64,000 nt of DNA from Rhizophagus clarus (taxonomy: Eukaryota; Glomeromycota; Glomeromycetes; Glomerales; Glomeraceae), in assembly GCA_015698045.1 (NCBI GenBank), contig BLAL01000297.1:682001-746000 (forward strand). Direction: 5' to 3'. Below, one piece after another: positions 1-10,747 of the stretch. The position numbers and the translations under genes are program-made. The notes under the pieces were generated by a model. The model saw only the letters and a list, made by a program, of their open reading frames with translations, searched no databases and was not told the DNA's origin. Within the stretch, counting starts at the first letter, position 1. Each line of letters starts with the position of its first letter.

Positions 1-2
1 TT

Positions 3-1788
3 ATTCTAAGTGAACTTAAAAAATGTCAGGATCACCTGGAGCTAAAAGAGGAGGCATTAGTTATTCAAGATAATCGAATTATCCAGCTAGAAGACACAAT
101 AGATAAACTTAAATCTCGTATACAAGAATTATCTAAATCTAGTAATAAACATTCTGAAGAAGAACAAGAAAATATGGCAATACCTGATATTTTAATAAAT
201 ATCGCTACAGCACTAGATTGGGTGGAAGCATATATTAATGAAGATACATCATTTAACCCAAAAAATACATTAAATGGAATACGAATCTTATTAACAACTG
301 CTCGTGGACTTATGCAAAGAAATGCTCAAGATGCTATTAACATGCAAGGTTTATACTGTATAGCGAATGATCGAATCAATGGCCTTAGGAATGAATTAAC
401 AGATATTAGAAATGATAGTCTTCAAAGAGAACGATTATTAACTTTAGCATATAATAATGAGGTAAATGAGCGTCGACGTTGGTGGCAAATAGCTCAAGAT
501 AGGCAAACTAATGGTCAAAGAATAGCCTTAAGAAAGCAAAACTGAATAAATGTATTAGTACAAGAAAAGGCAGTTCTCCAAATATTAGTTCGAAGGCGTA
601 AAGCTGAGGCAGACTTGGCAGAATTCAATCGAGCATGGGTATTTAATAGATACCAAAAATGGAAGGTTAGGGAATTAAATTCATGACAAATTATTTTGAA
701 TTTACAAAACAATCCTCTAGGAAACATGGCTACAATACAAGATGTCATGCATACATTAGCACCATTATTTGCACAATTACCCAATTATGATGGGCAGGAA
801 CCACCAGACGTATTTTATCAAAAGCTTAGAAATATAAATGAGATGGCACGTCCTTTAGCCGTTGCTGCCTTTAATGCTGCTGCAAGATGTCAAGTTATGA
901 TAAATAAGATGACAGGTAGGTTTGCACCTGTTCCTGCCAATGATCCTTATGCAGCAGGTAATCCAGCTATTAATACTGAACCTCTTTTCCTAAACTGATT
1001 GCGAGAAAGATACAGAGAAGTTATGGTAGGGACTAACCGAAGTGCTATATTTGCTCTTGTTAATGAAAAGTTTTTAGAAACAGATACTCCAGATAGTTAT
1101 GAAAAACGAATCAAACCACTAGTATAAGCAATGCCAGATGCTGATGCCTTACCTTATCTATTTAATCAATTGCCTTCTGATTTAGAAATGAGAGTTAGAA
1201 TTGCTAATCCTGCTACAGTCATTGCATTTTTTACAGACTTGCGTAATATATGACATGAAAGTGCAGGCAAAAGAATACAAGCTCATACAATAGCTCCAGT
1301 TAATTATATAGCTCAACCACAAAAAGATAATTTTAAAATTCGTCTAGCAAGAGATTTGGCTTATACAGGAATAGGAACAGATGATGCAACATTAGAAAAT
1401 TTTATTTATGAAGAACTTAAAAAGAGATTAGAAAGTCAAACAGCTCATGTTAGAAAGAGTCCCTTTACACCCAGAAGTACATATGCCACAAAGAAAGTTG
1501 TTAGAAAGGTAATACCAAAAGCATCTGCAAAGCAAACCTGATATTGTTCAGCATGTGGAAAGACTGGTCATACAAAGGTTAATTGCCCCAAAGGCAAGCG
1601 GACTAAGAAGGTTAATTATGTATACCAGGATGAGGTAGAAGATCCTGAAGACTCTGAAGAAGAATACATAGAAGAATATATAGAGGATTCTGAAGAGAAA
1701 GTAGAAGAAGATGACGAATATATTGATGCTGACGAATCCCGAAACTGCTATGCTGTAAAAAAAAAGTGGTACGAAGTGGAGTACCTAT
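3..1788 (+). pseudogene. Retrotransposon gag-like frame, broken by six in-frame stops
   Basis: One frame runs from the left window edge to 1788 without any frameshift, but it is cut by TGA at 543, 684, 996, 1251 and 1539 and by one TAA near 1125. The first 170 bases read as a Leu/Glu/Lys-rich coiled coil that starts before the window. A helical capsid-like part follows (about 700-1500), then a CCHC zinc knuckle at about 1542-1583 (spacing C-x2-C-x4-H-x4-C, residues CSACGKTGHTKVNC), then an acidic tail. This order is that of a Gag polyprotein, which binds and packages the element RNA. The protease frame follows by a -1 step, as in retroelements. I see no reverse transcriptase downstream. The stops mark it as inactive. 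The exact family is not recognised. Confidence 0.65.
1760..1766 (+). promoter_or_regulatory. Candidate -1 ribosomal frameshift site, gag to protease
   Basis: A run of nine A ends in G and presents A AAA AAG in the gag-like frame, a classic -1 slippery heptamer. A -1 slip leads straight into the protease frame, and the gag frame stops at 1788, so the overlap is only about 20 bases. The geometry fits programmed frameshifting. A simple indel in the A-run cannot be excluded in a decayed copy. Confidence 0.4.
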
Positions 1789-2752
1789 GAAAAAGAGTAC
1801 CAAGAAGTCCCCTACTTCCAAATCTCATACTAGCAATATAGACATAGCTGCAAATTATATGTTTCAAATAGCCTTAAAATCTTTAATAGCATCATTAGTC
1901 CCTCATTGTCCTAGAGAGATTCTTATAGAAATTTCGAAATTTATTAATATGATATTTCCCAAAATAAAAGACCATTGCTTGAATACTAGTATGCCAAATG
2001 ATACGGTTAAAAGAAGGGAATCAGCATGGAGAATTGTTGCAAGTAAATTTGAAGACATCTTAATTCCACTATTGCAAGCAGTAAATAGTGAGCAGAAGCC
2101 TCTTTTACAAGTTCTCAATAATGAATCTAAAATTAAGGAAATTAATACTGCTTCTTCTAGCTATATTATACCAGAAAGCATTCGGTTAGATCATGCTATT
2201 AAGGCTTACGCATCGGCTCAAAAAAAAAATAGTCACATATATTGGCCAAAGCCCTTAGAGATAAATTTTTTACAAATAAAGGATGCTGATGATGTTGCGA
2301 CTATCTCCTGTAAGGTGGGAAGCGTGACTATACCATATGCAATTATTGATAGTGGATCAGACTCGTCAATAGTCTCACAAAATGTTGCAAAGCATTTGGA
2401 TCTAAAAATAGATAAGAAAAAGATTCATAGACTTAATGGAGTTGCAAGTAAGTCCCATTCTCTTGGTACAGTTAATAGTGTTCCTGTAACTATTGATGAT
2501 GGAAAAAATAGAGACACCATTTCAGATGAATTCTTTGTTGTTCCTACAGAATATGATGATAATGGAAAAGAACTATCCCTATTTATTCTTGGAACTCAAT
2601 GGCAGTATCATGCAGGATGGGAACCCTTAGTAAAGGGGGAATTCAAGGCAACTCAAAATGGAAAGACTATTACCATCTCCCTATCAGTTCACAAGTCTCA
2701 GCGAAATGTCTTTACTGTGGGAAAACAACTAGAACCTGTAAAAAAAAACTAG
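1766..2752 (+). CDS. Retropepsin-like aspartic protease frame of a retroelement
   Basis: The frame encodes about 328 residues. Residues about 190-205 read AIIDSGSDSSIVS, the DSG active-site motif of a retroviral-type aspartic protease, followed by a hydrophobic stretch and an IKLN-like turn typical of the half-barrel fold. Such proteases act as homodimers and cut the element polyprotein, or survive as domesticated DDI-like proteases. The frame has no normal ATG at its beginning: it opens at a GTG inside the gag overlap, and the first ATG is at 1788. This agrees with expression by frameshift from gag. It ends at TAG 2750, directly after an A AAA AAC heptamer. It is open although the gag frame is broken, so it may be the least damaged part of an old copy. 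Confidence 0.6.
   Translation: MVRSGVPMKKSTKKSPTSKSHTSNIDIAANYMFQIALKSLIASLVPHCPREILIEISKFINMIFPKIKDHCLNTSMPNDTVKRRESAWRIVASKFEDILIPLLQAVNSEQKPLLQVLNNESKIKEINTASSSYIIPESIRLDHAIKAYASAQKKNSHIYWPKPLEINFLQIKDADDVATISCKVGSVTIPYAIIDSGSDSSIVSQNVAKHLDLKIDKKKIHRLNGVASKSHSLGTVNSVPVTIDDGKNRDTISDEFFVVPTEYDDNGKELSLFILGTQWQYHAGWEPLVKGEFKATQNGKTITISLSVHKSQRNVFTVGKQLEPVKKN
2743..2749 (+). promoter_or_regulatory. Candidate second -1 frameshift site before a stop
   Basis: A AAA AAC lies in the protease frame and the next codon is TAG. This is the arrangement of a retroviral-type -1 frameshift signal. Slipping back by one base opens the next frame, which continues to 3048. No strong downstream hairpin was identified by eye. 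Confidence 0.4.
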
Positions 2753-3048
2753 CTGATCGAACTTATCAGTATTGCTTCAAAGAGTTTTGCTATCCATCTA
2801 TTCTTAAACGTCATCTAAGATTAAAAAATATGTGCAGTAAACAGGCTAGTCAAGCAACTGATCAGATTAGTCTAGCAAGTGAGCGGATTAGTCCAACAAG
2901 TGAGCGGGTTAGTCAAACAAGTGATCAGGTTAGTCTAGCAAGTGAGCGGGTTAGTCCAACAAGTGATCAGGTTAATCTTGCAAGTAATCAGATTAGTGAT
3001 CAGTTTAATGAAAAAAATATGGTGCCTATTCGTCTGTTACTGGCTTAG
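2746..3048 (+). CDS. Zinc-finger and heptad-repeat frame, downstream of protease
   Basis: Reached from the protease by a -1 slip. It begins with a Lys-rich stretch, then a C2HC finger-like motif (YQYCFKEFCYPSILKRHL followed by a Cys six residues after the His), then seven tandem 7-residue repeats of the form (A/T)-S-(D/E/N)-(Q/R)-(V/I)-(S/N)-x, and ends with a short hydrophobic tail. The frame is also open upstream to 2599, where another C-x2-C (CLYC) occurs, so an independent start is possible. Function unknown. The repeat length of seven suggests a coiled coil. No similar pairing with a retropepsin is known to me. Confidence 0.35.
   Translation, partial: KLADRTYQYCFKEFCYPSILKRHLRLKNMCSKQASQATDQISLASERISPTSERVSQTSDQVSLASERVSPTSDQVNLASNQISDQFNEKNMVPIRLLLA
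2854..3000 (+). repeat. Seven tandem copies of a 21-bp repeat
   Basis: Imperfect 21-bp units built on CAAGTGAKCRGRTTAGTC. The unit is a multiple of three, so the repeat keeps the reading frame and encodes seven heptapeptides. Changes between copies often alternate between GATCAG and GAGCGG, giving alternating D-Q and E-R pairs. Confidence 0.8.
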
Positions 3049-3401
3049 ACATGCATTCGAAAAGTATATTTTTATTCCTTCCCAGTTCCCTGCCAGTTCC
3101 TTGATAGTTCTAGGAATGTTCCAGGAATGTTCCAGGAACTATAGAAGGATTAGATTGCAGATTTCTCATGATTTTATTTATTCGATAAGCATATTTATGA
3201 TTATACATGAATTAAAAAAAAAAGAAAGGCCTGATATGGGCAAACTTTATTATTATATATATATATGCAGATCTCTTAAGGGCTATTTACATATCAAATT
3301 TATTTCAGAGAATGTGAACCGAGTTCACAATGTCACGTGTATGGCGCAGTAAATAATATTATTACGTCAGAAAAATAATATAATAATATATGTAATCTGA
3401 C
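3049..3401. other. Non-coding spacer
   Basis: No convincing gene. It holds two adjacent copies of GGAATGTTCCA near 3115-3140 with an inverted partner TTCTAGGAA just before, and AT-rich sequence up to the target duplication of the next element. Confidence 0.5.
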
Positions 3402-3413
3402 TACACATCACTA

Positions 3414-4398
3414 GGGCTCCGATTAATTCAGTTCTGTATCAGTTTTTGCAAAAACCGAACTGAACTGAATTAATCGGTATCAGTATTAATGATTACCGAA
3501 ACCGATCGGTAATTACCGAAAACCGAACCAATTTACCGAACGAGTTTAGTAAAAAAACGTTTCGCAACGTTTAGCAAAAAAAAAGTTGCGAAATGATTTT
3601 TTCTTATCAAATCATCCATAAAAAAACGTTTCGCAACGTTTTTTATTAAAGTGACAAAAAAAAACATTGTGAGACGTTTTTTTTTATATTAAATCGTTTT
3701 ATAAAAACGTTTCGCAACGTTTTTAAATAAAAAGGAAAATAACGTTGCAAAACGTTATTTTCTATATTAAATTTCTGATGTAAAAAATGTTTCGCAACGT
3801 TTTTTACAAGTTTCGCAAAAATAACGTTGTGAAACGTTATTTTTTTTATATCAAACGTTTATGTAAAAAACGTTTTGCAACATTTTTTACAATGTTCGCA
3901 AAAATAATGTTGCGAATCGTTATTTTTCATAATAAATTGTTTATGTAAAAAACATTTCGCAACATTTTTTACAAGTTCTGCAAAAATAACATTGCAAAAC
4001 GTTATTTTTTTTATCAAATCGTTTATGTAAAAAACGTTTCGCAACATTTTTTACAAGTTTCGCAAAAATAACGTTGCAAAACGTTATTTTTTATCAAATC
4101 GTTTATGTAAAAAACATTTCGCAACGTTTTTTACAAGTTCCGCAAAAATAATGTTGCGAAATGTTATTTTTTATATCAAATGTTTATGTAAAAAACGTTT
4201 CGCAACGTTTTTTTTAACTACATTATTTACGTTTTTCTTATAAAAAAAAACGTTTTTATTATCGGTAAATCGGTTCGGTAAATCGCAAAACCGATACCGA
4301 AACCGAAAGTTTCGGTTCAATAAATCATAAAACCGAAACCGCTCCGATACCGAAACCAGTCGGTACGGTTCGGTAATTACCGAAACCGATCAGAGCCC
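3414..4398. mobile_element. Non-autonomous TIR element with 12-bp target duplication
   Basis: The ends are inverted: the left begins GGGCTCCGATTAAT and the right, read backwards, begins GGGCTCTGATCGGT. TACACATCACTA stands directly outside both ends (3402-3413 and 4399-4410), a perfect 12-bp direct repeat, taken as the target site duplication. Both flanks of the element are rich in ACCGAAACCGAT-type repeats. The core (about 3550-4230) is a degenerate tandem array of about 75-85 bp whose units are palindromic around CGTTTCGCAACG. No ORF of a transposase is present. Superfamily not assigned; 12-bp duplications do not fit hAT (8 bp). Confidence 0.75.
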
Positions 4399-4416
4399 TA
4401 CACATCACTATCTAGC

Positions 4417-7400
4417 TTATGCCTGAAGGCTAGATATGTGAGACACACATTTGTTTAGATATTTCTCCAGAAGCTTGGCCCTCATAGCTCTTTTTTCTGC
4501 TTGTTCATGAGGAATATCAGCTTTTACCATATTCTTATAAAACATAATGCGCCAATGGAAATATGATAAAGTAGTTATCCCATCTGATAATATCCAGTGC
4601 TTAGTATCTATGGGACAGAGAGCCTTCTTCTCAGACTCGACCAAAGATATAACATGATCTTTTGATCGGAATCCTATATTCTTGGCATAGAATACCTTTT
4701 TCTGGAATAGACAATCCCGATATACTTGAGTTAATGGAGATTTACTTTTGGGATATGTGTTCTCTGCCATTTCATTCATACCCTTCTTGCTGACCCCTTT
4801 TTGCTTCGACTTTGTGGATTTATCAGCTAAGACATAGTGGTATGATTTTGCCCAGATGTGAAATGACTCAGTAATTACATTTCCTGGAGTCTCATCTTTG
4901 AAAAGCCCAATAGTTTTCGAATCATTAAGATCAAAGATGTCTGGTCGCTCTGCCATATCTTTATAGATATCTTCAGTTTCAACCATAAATATAAAGGAAT
5001 CAGTATCCATATATCCAAGTCTAGCCTTATCCCCATATTTTTCCTTTACATAGTTATACCAGAAGCGGTACATTAGGAGCTTGCTGAGTCCCAAAACGGA
5101 TGCTCCAACTATGATAGGCTTGTTCAGAACTACACTTGCCTTTCCCATATGTGCGCCTACTAGTGTATCTCCAAGCGGTCTGCCATACTTGAAATTTGGA
5201 CTACGTATATTCTTGAGAAACTTCTTCTCATCTGACTCATTATTACAGGCCATAATCTTAACATCCTGGTACTTTTGGACATTTTCCATAGTCTTGCCAT
5301 ATACTGAATTATTCATGAGCTTGAAAAAGTCTTTTTCGAAAGCATTCTTGGCTTTCTGGTGCAACTTTGTATTCTTAGCAATATACTGTATGGGGCTAAC
5401 CAATTCGTCTGGTCGAATGACAAGATTTCTGTGACCTCATCTACAACCATGCCTAACTTTATATAATATTGGAGCTCTTGATAATGAATGACATAATTTT
5501 TTCATGGGCCAAGATGAGGGACTAGTTTTTCTGTTGCATAGAATCACCCACCATCCATATCATTCACAAGCTTGGCATTGTATGGGCATAGCATATCCTT
5601 TTTTACTGTGACATTTTCCACAGCTGGTGATAAGTCCCTCAAATAGTTGTGAGTTTTTAGGGAAAATGAGAATTAATCATTAGGAAGAATCCACGTTGTG
5701 CATCTGCGCTAGTCTTAAGAATCATTTCAAGATATTTCTTTTGCATTTTGGGATTATTCTTTAGATATTCCCAACTAGCAACCCACTTATAATTTCCGAC
5801 TGGAAGGAACTGACTCATTGCCCATCCATAAAGATTATTTGCATTGACATATGATATCTATGTTGTGGGTTGGGATGGGTCGAATTCCTCTCCAATGCTA
5901 GGATTATTTGCTTTAAAATGTCTATGTACTGCCATAGCAATACCACCCCGCTTGGCCTTTTCAATGAAGTCATGCATGGCCATTTCTGTGAATAGTTCAA
6001 TCTTGACCTTGGTCATCTTAAGCATGGCATCCCAGGATAGAGAAGGCACAGATACATAATGGCTGGGATCAAGACCATAATGATGCATGGATGTCTTTTG
6101 AAATGTTGTCCAGACATCTGCTAGAATAAGCACGTCTATCTTGAGATAGAGATCATTATATTCTCCCAAGTTTTTGCATCTGAATTCCTTCCATACCTTC
6201 TGGGCATGCTCATAATCCTCTTGAGAAATCTTACCTCCAAAGACACTATGAAATTCTTGAATTGGAGGTAGTTCTGTTTTCTTGAATCGGTCATAAGAAG
6301 TAATATACTCATAAGGAAAGACCCCCTTACGATATGCTAGGAAAATCTGTTCGGTTGTATAGCCTTGTTTCTTGAAATACTCGGTTGTAATTAAGTGGTC
6401 ATCTCCCAAATTTTTTGTAAGATTGGCCAAGCTACTATTCATAAACTGCATACTATCAATATACTTAAGTTGACCTACCTTTATTGACTTGTATCGTTCA
6501 AAGGTTTCAGCAATGACTGAGATTTGAAGAGAATTAGCCGAGCGTCTGATAGATTCACAAACCAAGTGAGAGTCATATCCCTGGAAGTTGTGAAAGATAA
6601 CTGGGATTGGTGTCTTCCATGGCTCAATCTGAAGTTTAAGATTACATGAATTGTGAGATGCCCCTCGGAACTCACCTGTGATATGACAGTGATCCCAGAC
6701 TTTTTTATCCCTAGCTTCTTCTTTAGATAAATCAGCTTGGGCTTTACTTAAAGCAGATTTTAGGGATTTATAGTCTTTGGGATTCTTAACAGCTTTTAGC
6801 AACTCTGTATAGAGATTTTTGAGATCCTTTTCTAATATGTTATTCTTTTCCATTTCTAAGATTCTCTTGGATATATCTCTAGGTGAAGCCATCTTATTAT
6901 ATGATATAAGATCCTGAACAATTTCTGTAAGCTTGGCAGTAAGATTTGCAATCTTTCTTTCTAACATATTAATCACATCTGTATCTATACTGAACTTGTC
7001 TTCACAGATCCAACACCGATCAGCCTCCTTGAATCTTCTTTGGTAGTCATCTGTAATAATACGCTCATGCTTAATAGCTAAGACCCTATTTATTTCTATC
7101 AATTCTTGATCGATCCTTCAGACAAATTCTTCTGTGGCATTTTCTCCATGATATAAGAATGGGCCCCATGTTTCTCCAGTATCAATCCAGTGGACTGAAT
7201 AGCTAAAACTATTAGCTTCTTCTTCTGCTAGCTTTCGCATATTTCTACCATAATGTGTGTCACACTTCTTTTTTAATGACTCGAAATCTGCTATAATGAC
7301 ACATGGGGCATTGATCTGATGTCCATAGTTTCTGAATTCTTCAAAGTCATTAACATCTTTTACAGGCATTGTGACTCTTTGTGGGGCTTCACCCAGTCCA

Positions 7401-8999
7401 AAACACCATTCCTGATGATGGTCTAGGGATTTTTCAGAAGTAAAACTTTGGAAGCATCGGTTGCAAAGATGCTTTTAACTTTATAAGCATTATCCTTATA
7501 TACTAACCCATCTGGGTTCTTAATCCATAGAAAGTGATTCTTTAGCCCATATTTTCCTTCTTCAGATTTTGTAATATCTGTAAGGGCCATAAGATGGATA
7601 ATATGTGGTCTGTTATAGTTCTTACTATAAATAACGGGTTTGGGGGTAGCTGTTTCCTCCTTCCAATTCCAGACATTTATGGAAATATCAGGATTCATCT
7701 CCTCGATTTTATTAAAGATATGAGGGGAAACTGGTGTTGGCATAGGGATTCCATTTAACTTGATGACATCTAGGTAGGGCTTTAGTTTCGTTACTCAGAA
7801 GATTCATTCAAGATGGTCTGTATGTCCATCCTGATATGCAAAATATGCACCTAATGCCCCTTGAAGACATTTCTCAGATGGTTTATTTATTTCTGGATCT
7901 ATAAGACCTTGATTGTCTGGATTGATGGTACACTTTTTGTTAGCAAGCTTTGGGGGAGTAGGATTGTAAGACCCTCCAAGAGCTCTACGAAGTGTATATG
8001 TCTCAATAGATATTTCAAGAATTAGTTCGAAAATATAACGAGATCCTTTCTTTAATGTTCCCTCAATTTGCACATCTATTTCCCCAATAGTTTTGGTTAT
8101 GTGCTCCTCTATATCCTCTTTTAAAAGAATTGGTCGCATATTTCCTCTATGATATTTCTCTACTTCTGTTGATTCGCTTGTATCATCTGGCTTTCTTTTA
8201 GCAATTGAATATCGGCACAATGCTACTATGGCTGATTTTATTTGATCTTTTTTATGAAGCTCTGTTGAAGAACTTCCTTTATTTTTGGACGAATTAATCC
8301 TATAAGTTGAGGCATGTATGGTAATTTTTTATATTCTTCTGGCTTAGCTATTGGTTGAATAAATGCATATGTTGGATTGTTATTTGGATGAGGGATTTTG
8401 CCCACCCATTTGCTCATTAAAGAACGATTTCTATGCGGTCTTTCTGGATCCCTTCCAACTGGACATTCTTTAAAGATAATATCCTTCTGAGTAGGTTCCT
8501 TTGGGATTGTGTCTTGCTCTTGAGCGTCTTGTTACTCAACCTCTCTAGGTCCCACCTCTTGAGGTTTAAGTTTAATGGTAAATCAAGTTCTTCGCCAGTA
8601 ACTTCAAACCATCTTTGGCGCAATCTGGCACCCCATGTTTTCATATGCTCTCTAGGTTTTCTTGCATGTCTATCAATAAACTTATCTTGAGTGACCTCGC
8701 TAGGTCCTGCCTGCTCTTCTCTATTTGCTTGGGTTGATTGGCTGGGACCTGTTTTGGGATCATTCTCTTGATTTTTGTCTTGCAGAATGAAAGTTTGAAT
8801 AGGCTCAGGTTTCTCCCTTCTTCGATCATTTCCTCAAGTATGGACTACTGGAGTGGGTGTTAGTGATAGAGGTCTGGATACACTCCTTTGAGTATTATCT
8901 TCTGGTGGCTGATTGCATTGATTTTTATTACTTTGATAATGCTGACGAAGTTTAGCTGGTCTTGTAAATTTATATCCACAGCAAACACATGTAGTATCT
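4417..8999 (-). pseudogene. Protein-primed-type family B DNA polymerase, polinton/virus-like, decayed
   Basis: About 1,500 codons in pieces. Order from the N-terminus: a C2HC finger near 8925-8990 (CVCCGYKFTRPAKLRQH), a linker, an N-terminal domain (7804-8320), a second C2H2-like finger near 7400-7465, exonuclease motif I (ADFE, about 7290), a C-x2-C plus DHCHITGEFRG/H/CN block resembling endonuclease VII (about 6650-7020), exo II (NFQGYD), exo III (YLKID), polymerase motif A region (about 5830-5857), motif B (NNSVYGKTMEN, about 5310) and motif C (YMDTDSF, about 5010). Lesions include TGA at 7118, TGA at 7804 and a second one just after it, TAG at 5858, two TGA between 5404 and 5640, and frameshifts near 5385, 5660, 7468 and 8260. 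The motif A Asp appears to be Asn. No capsid, integrase or ATPase genes are nearby. Confidence 0.8.
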
Positions 9000-9147
9000 T
9001 ATTGATAATATGCCTAGATCAGATAAAAAAGTCTCACCTGTTATATATCGTGTAAACTTTTTCTCAATTTAAAATATTTAATCCTATGACCTCTAATGTT
9101 TAATTACCTTTTTTTTATATTTTCGAATTTATGAGAAAATAGGGGCT

Positions 9148-9324
9148 ATGTTGCGCCTACCATGCAGAGTATGTAGTAGACCTACAAAGATAAATAAACC
9201 TCCAGGGATTGATAATGACTTATGTAGCTATTGTAATAAGAGCAATTATCAGATTCGTTATGTGAATATTCTTCGAGATAAGGCCTTGATATATGATCAA
9301 TATAATGAAAAGGTTATACTTTGA
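9148..9324 (+). CDS. Small zinc-ribbon-like protein, 58 residues
   Basis: ATG to TGA, 58 codons. It has two C-x2-C pairs (CRVC near residue 6 and CSYC near residue 26), the spacing of a small zinc ribbon, and a basic/aromatic C-terminal helix. It lies 5' of the decayed polymerase, in the opposite orientation. It is flanked by TCTCACCT (about 9031) and its inverse AGGTGAGA (about 9353), so it may be cargo of a small element. Function unknown. Short length makes chance possible; the paired cysteines argue for a real protein. Confidence 0.35.
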   Translation: MLRLPCRVCSRPTKINKPPGIDNDLCSYCNKSNYQIRYVNILRDKALIYDQYNEKVIL

Positions 9325-9480
9325 GGTGCGATATAAATATGGTCACTCAGAGGTGAGATTTATTTTTCTTAATGAATTTTTAAATAAATTGACTTTAGAA
9401 TGGTTTCCTGTATATCAAGAAAATAATAGTATACTATAATAGACTCAATTTTTTTTTTAATCAAAAATTTGGATACCGGA

Positions 9481-9519
9481 CAGGATAAGTCTCACCTTTT
9501 TGAGGTGAGACTTATCCTG
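9481..9519. repeat. Perfect 17-bp inverted repeat with 5-base loop
   Basis: CAGGATAAGTCTCACCT is followed by TTTTG and then by its exact reverse complement. The inner part (GTCTCACCT) recurs near 9030, and AGGTGAGA recurs near 9353. It could be a folded-back element end, a hairpin terminator or a protein site. Confidence 0.85.
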
Positions 9520-9524
9520 GATTT

Positions 9525-9895
9525 GTTTATGTTAATGAATCAGCTTTAGAATTAATTCTAGGATAACATAAAATCTGATATGCAAAATGAGCTTGCATTT
9601 GCAGCCTGCGAGCACATTCGGACACTTTGGTCCTCTGTGCTCTTGGCCTTTTTTTAAAGCCAAGCAATATCACATACTTTTTTTGTTATATTATTTGGAA
9701 TTAAAATCAGGCCAGCGTGTTAACAAAGATGGTTATCTCCTTTAACTTGAAAACTAAAAAAATGGATAAAAGGATATGTTAACAAAATTTGTGCCCCAGC
9801 CTGATTTAAAACTTAAATTCAATATCGTATTTTGATATATTTCCTGGTCTTAGAAATAAATTTGGGGTTAAAAACGATTACATAAATTTCATATA
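9525..9895. other. Non-coding spacer
   Basis: No gene recognised. It contains a short GC-richer part near 9595-9660 with a weak inverted GGCC/AAGCC pattern. No tRNA fold was seen. Confidence 0.4.
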
Positions 9896-10747
9896 TCGGG
9901 AAATAAGCTGGGAGAGGCTTACACTAATTATACCTATTCGGAAATCTTGTCCCAGAACCCCTGTTTTATCCTATATCTTTTATTATTATTATTAATTGAA
10001 TATAATCCAGACATTACAGATTATTCTGCCTTATTGACGCTTAATATATGGACAATTAGTACAGATCCTAACAATTTTACTTTTGTGGATCTCATCAAAG
10101 GCCTTATACCATTGGAGTTGACTCAAATTCTCAACTTGTGGATTTCTCGTAAACAACTACTATTAGTAATTATTGAGATCAGGCAGTACATTTATGATCA
10201 AACATTTAAAGAAATTTGGATACGTTGTTGTTCTTTTATAAAAGAATTTGAATGTTCGTTGGGTATTACAAAAAAGAAAAAATTAACTTTAAAAAATTTT
10301 TGACCATTTAATAATATTTTGAATAGTGATAGAGAATTAGAATATAAATTTGACGCTCTAGATAGTATTTGTAACAATATATATTTTGGTAAAAATATTA
10401 TTGAATTTTATAGTAATCTTACTTTGTAACACTAGTAGTTAGTTAGTATACTTTATATAGAATTTTATATATGGTTTTTATTACTTTCTTTTCTGCAGAG
10501 CGGGCTTCAGTTTACCTGGTTTTTAACTGGCTGTAAAAGAGGTAGTGGGTTAATTATTAAATGTTTCTAGAAGTAGTTGGTTATTTTTAGATAGTTCGTT
10601 ATATAATTACTCCACCGTTGAAGTAGATTTAGTTCGCTTCTATTAGTTAGTTTCATTTTTTATTTTCATGTATCAATTTTGATGTGTTTATAATTTATGT
10701 GTTCGCTTCTAATATCTGTTCAATAAAAATAAAATAAAAATAAAAAT
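9896..10747 (+). mobile_element. 5'-truncated non-LTR retrotransposon, 3' end only
   Basis: The ORF at 9947-10303 matches the extreme C-terminus of the LINE ORF2 at 25,780-26,000 of this window: both share a DLIKG(L/I)IP block, a following helical stretch and an IW-x-RC motif. A few codons continue after the TGA at 10303 up to about 10430. A 3' UTR follows and ends in an AATAAAATAAAAATAAAAA tail at 10,724-10,747. Truncation at the 5' end and an A-rich tail are the usual products of target-primed reverse transcription. It is a relative of the large LINE, not an identical copy. Confidence 0.7.

Noticed and set aside
3..1788. TGA read as Trp (alternative genetic code)
   Set aside because: TGG codons are used normally, TAA and TAG stops occur too, and all other genes in the window obey the standard code with TGA as a terminator.
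3859..4047. Cys-rich protein on the minus strand
   Set aside because: It is the translation of the CGTTTCGCAACG tandem repeat inside the TIR element.
9595..9660. tRNA or small RNA gene
   Set aside because: GC-richer and partly self-complementary, but no T-loop motif or cloverleaf could be drawn.
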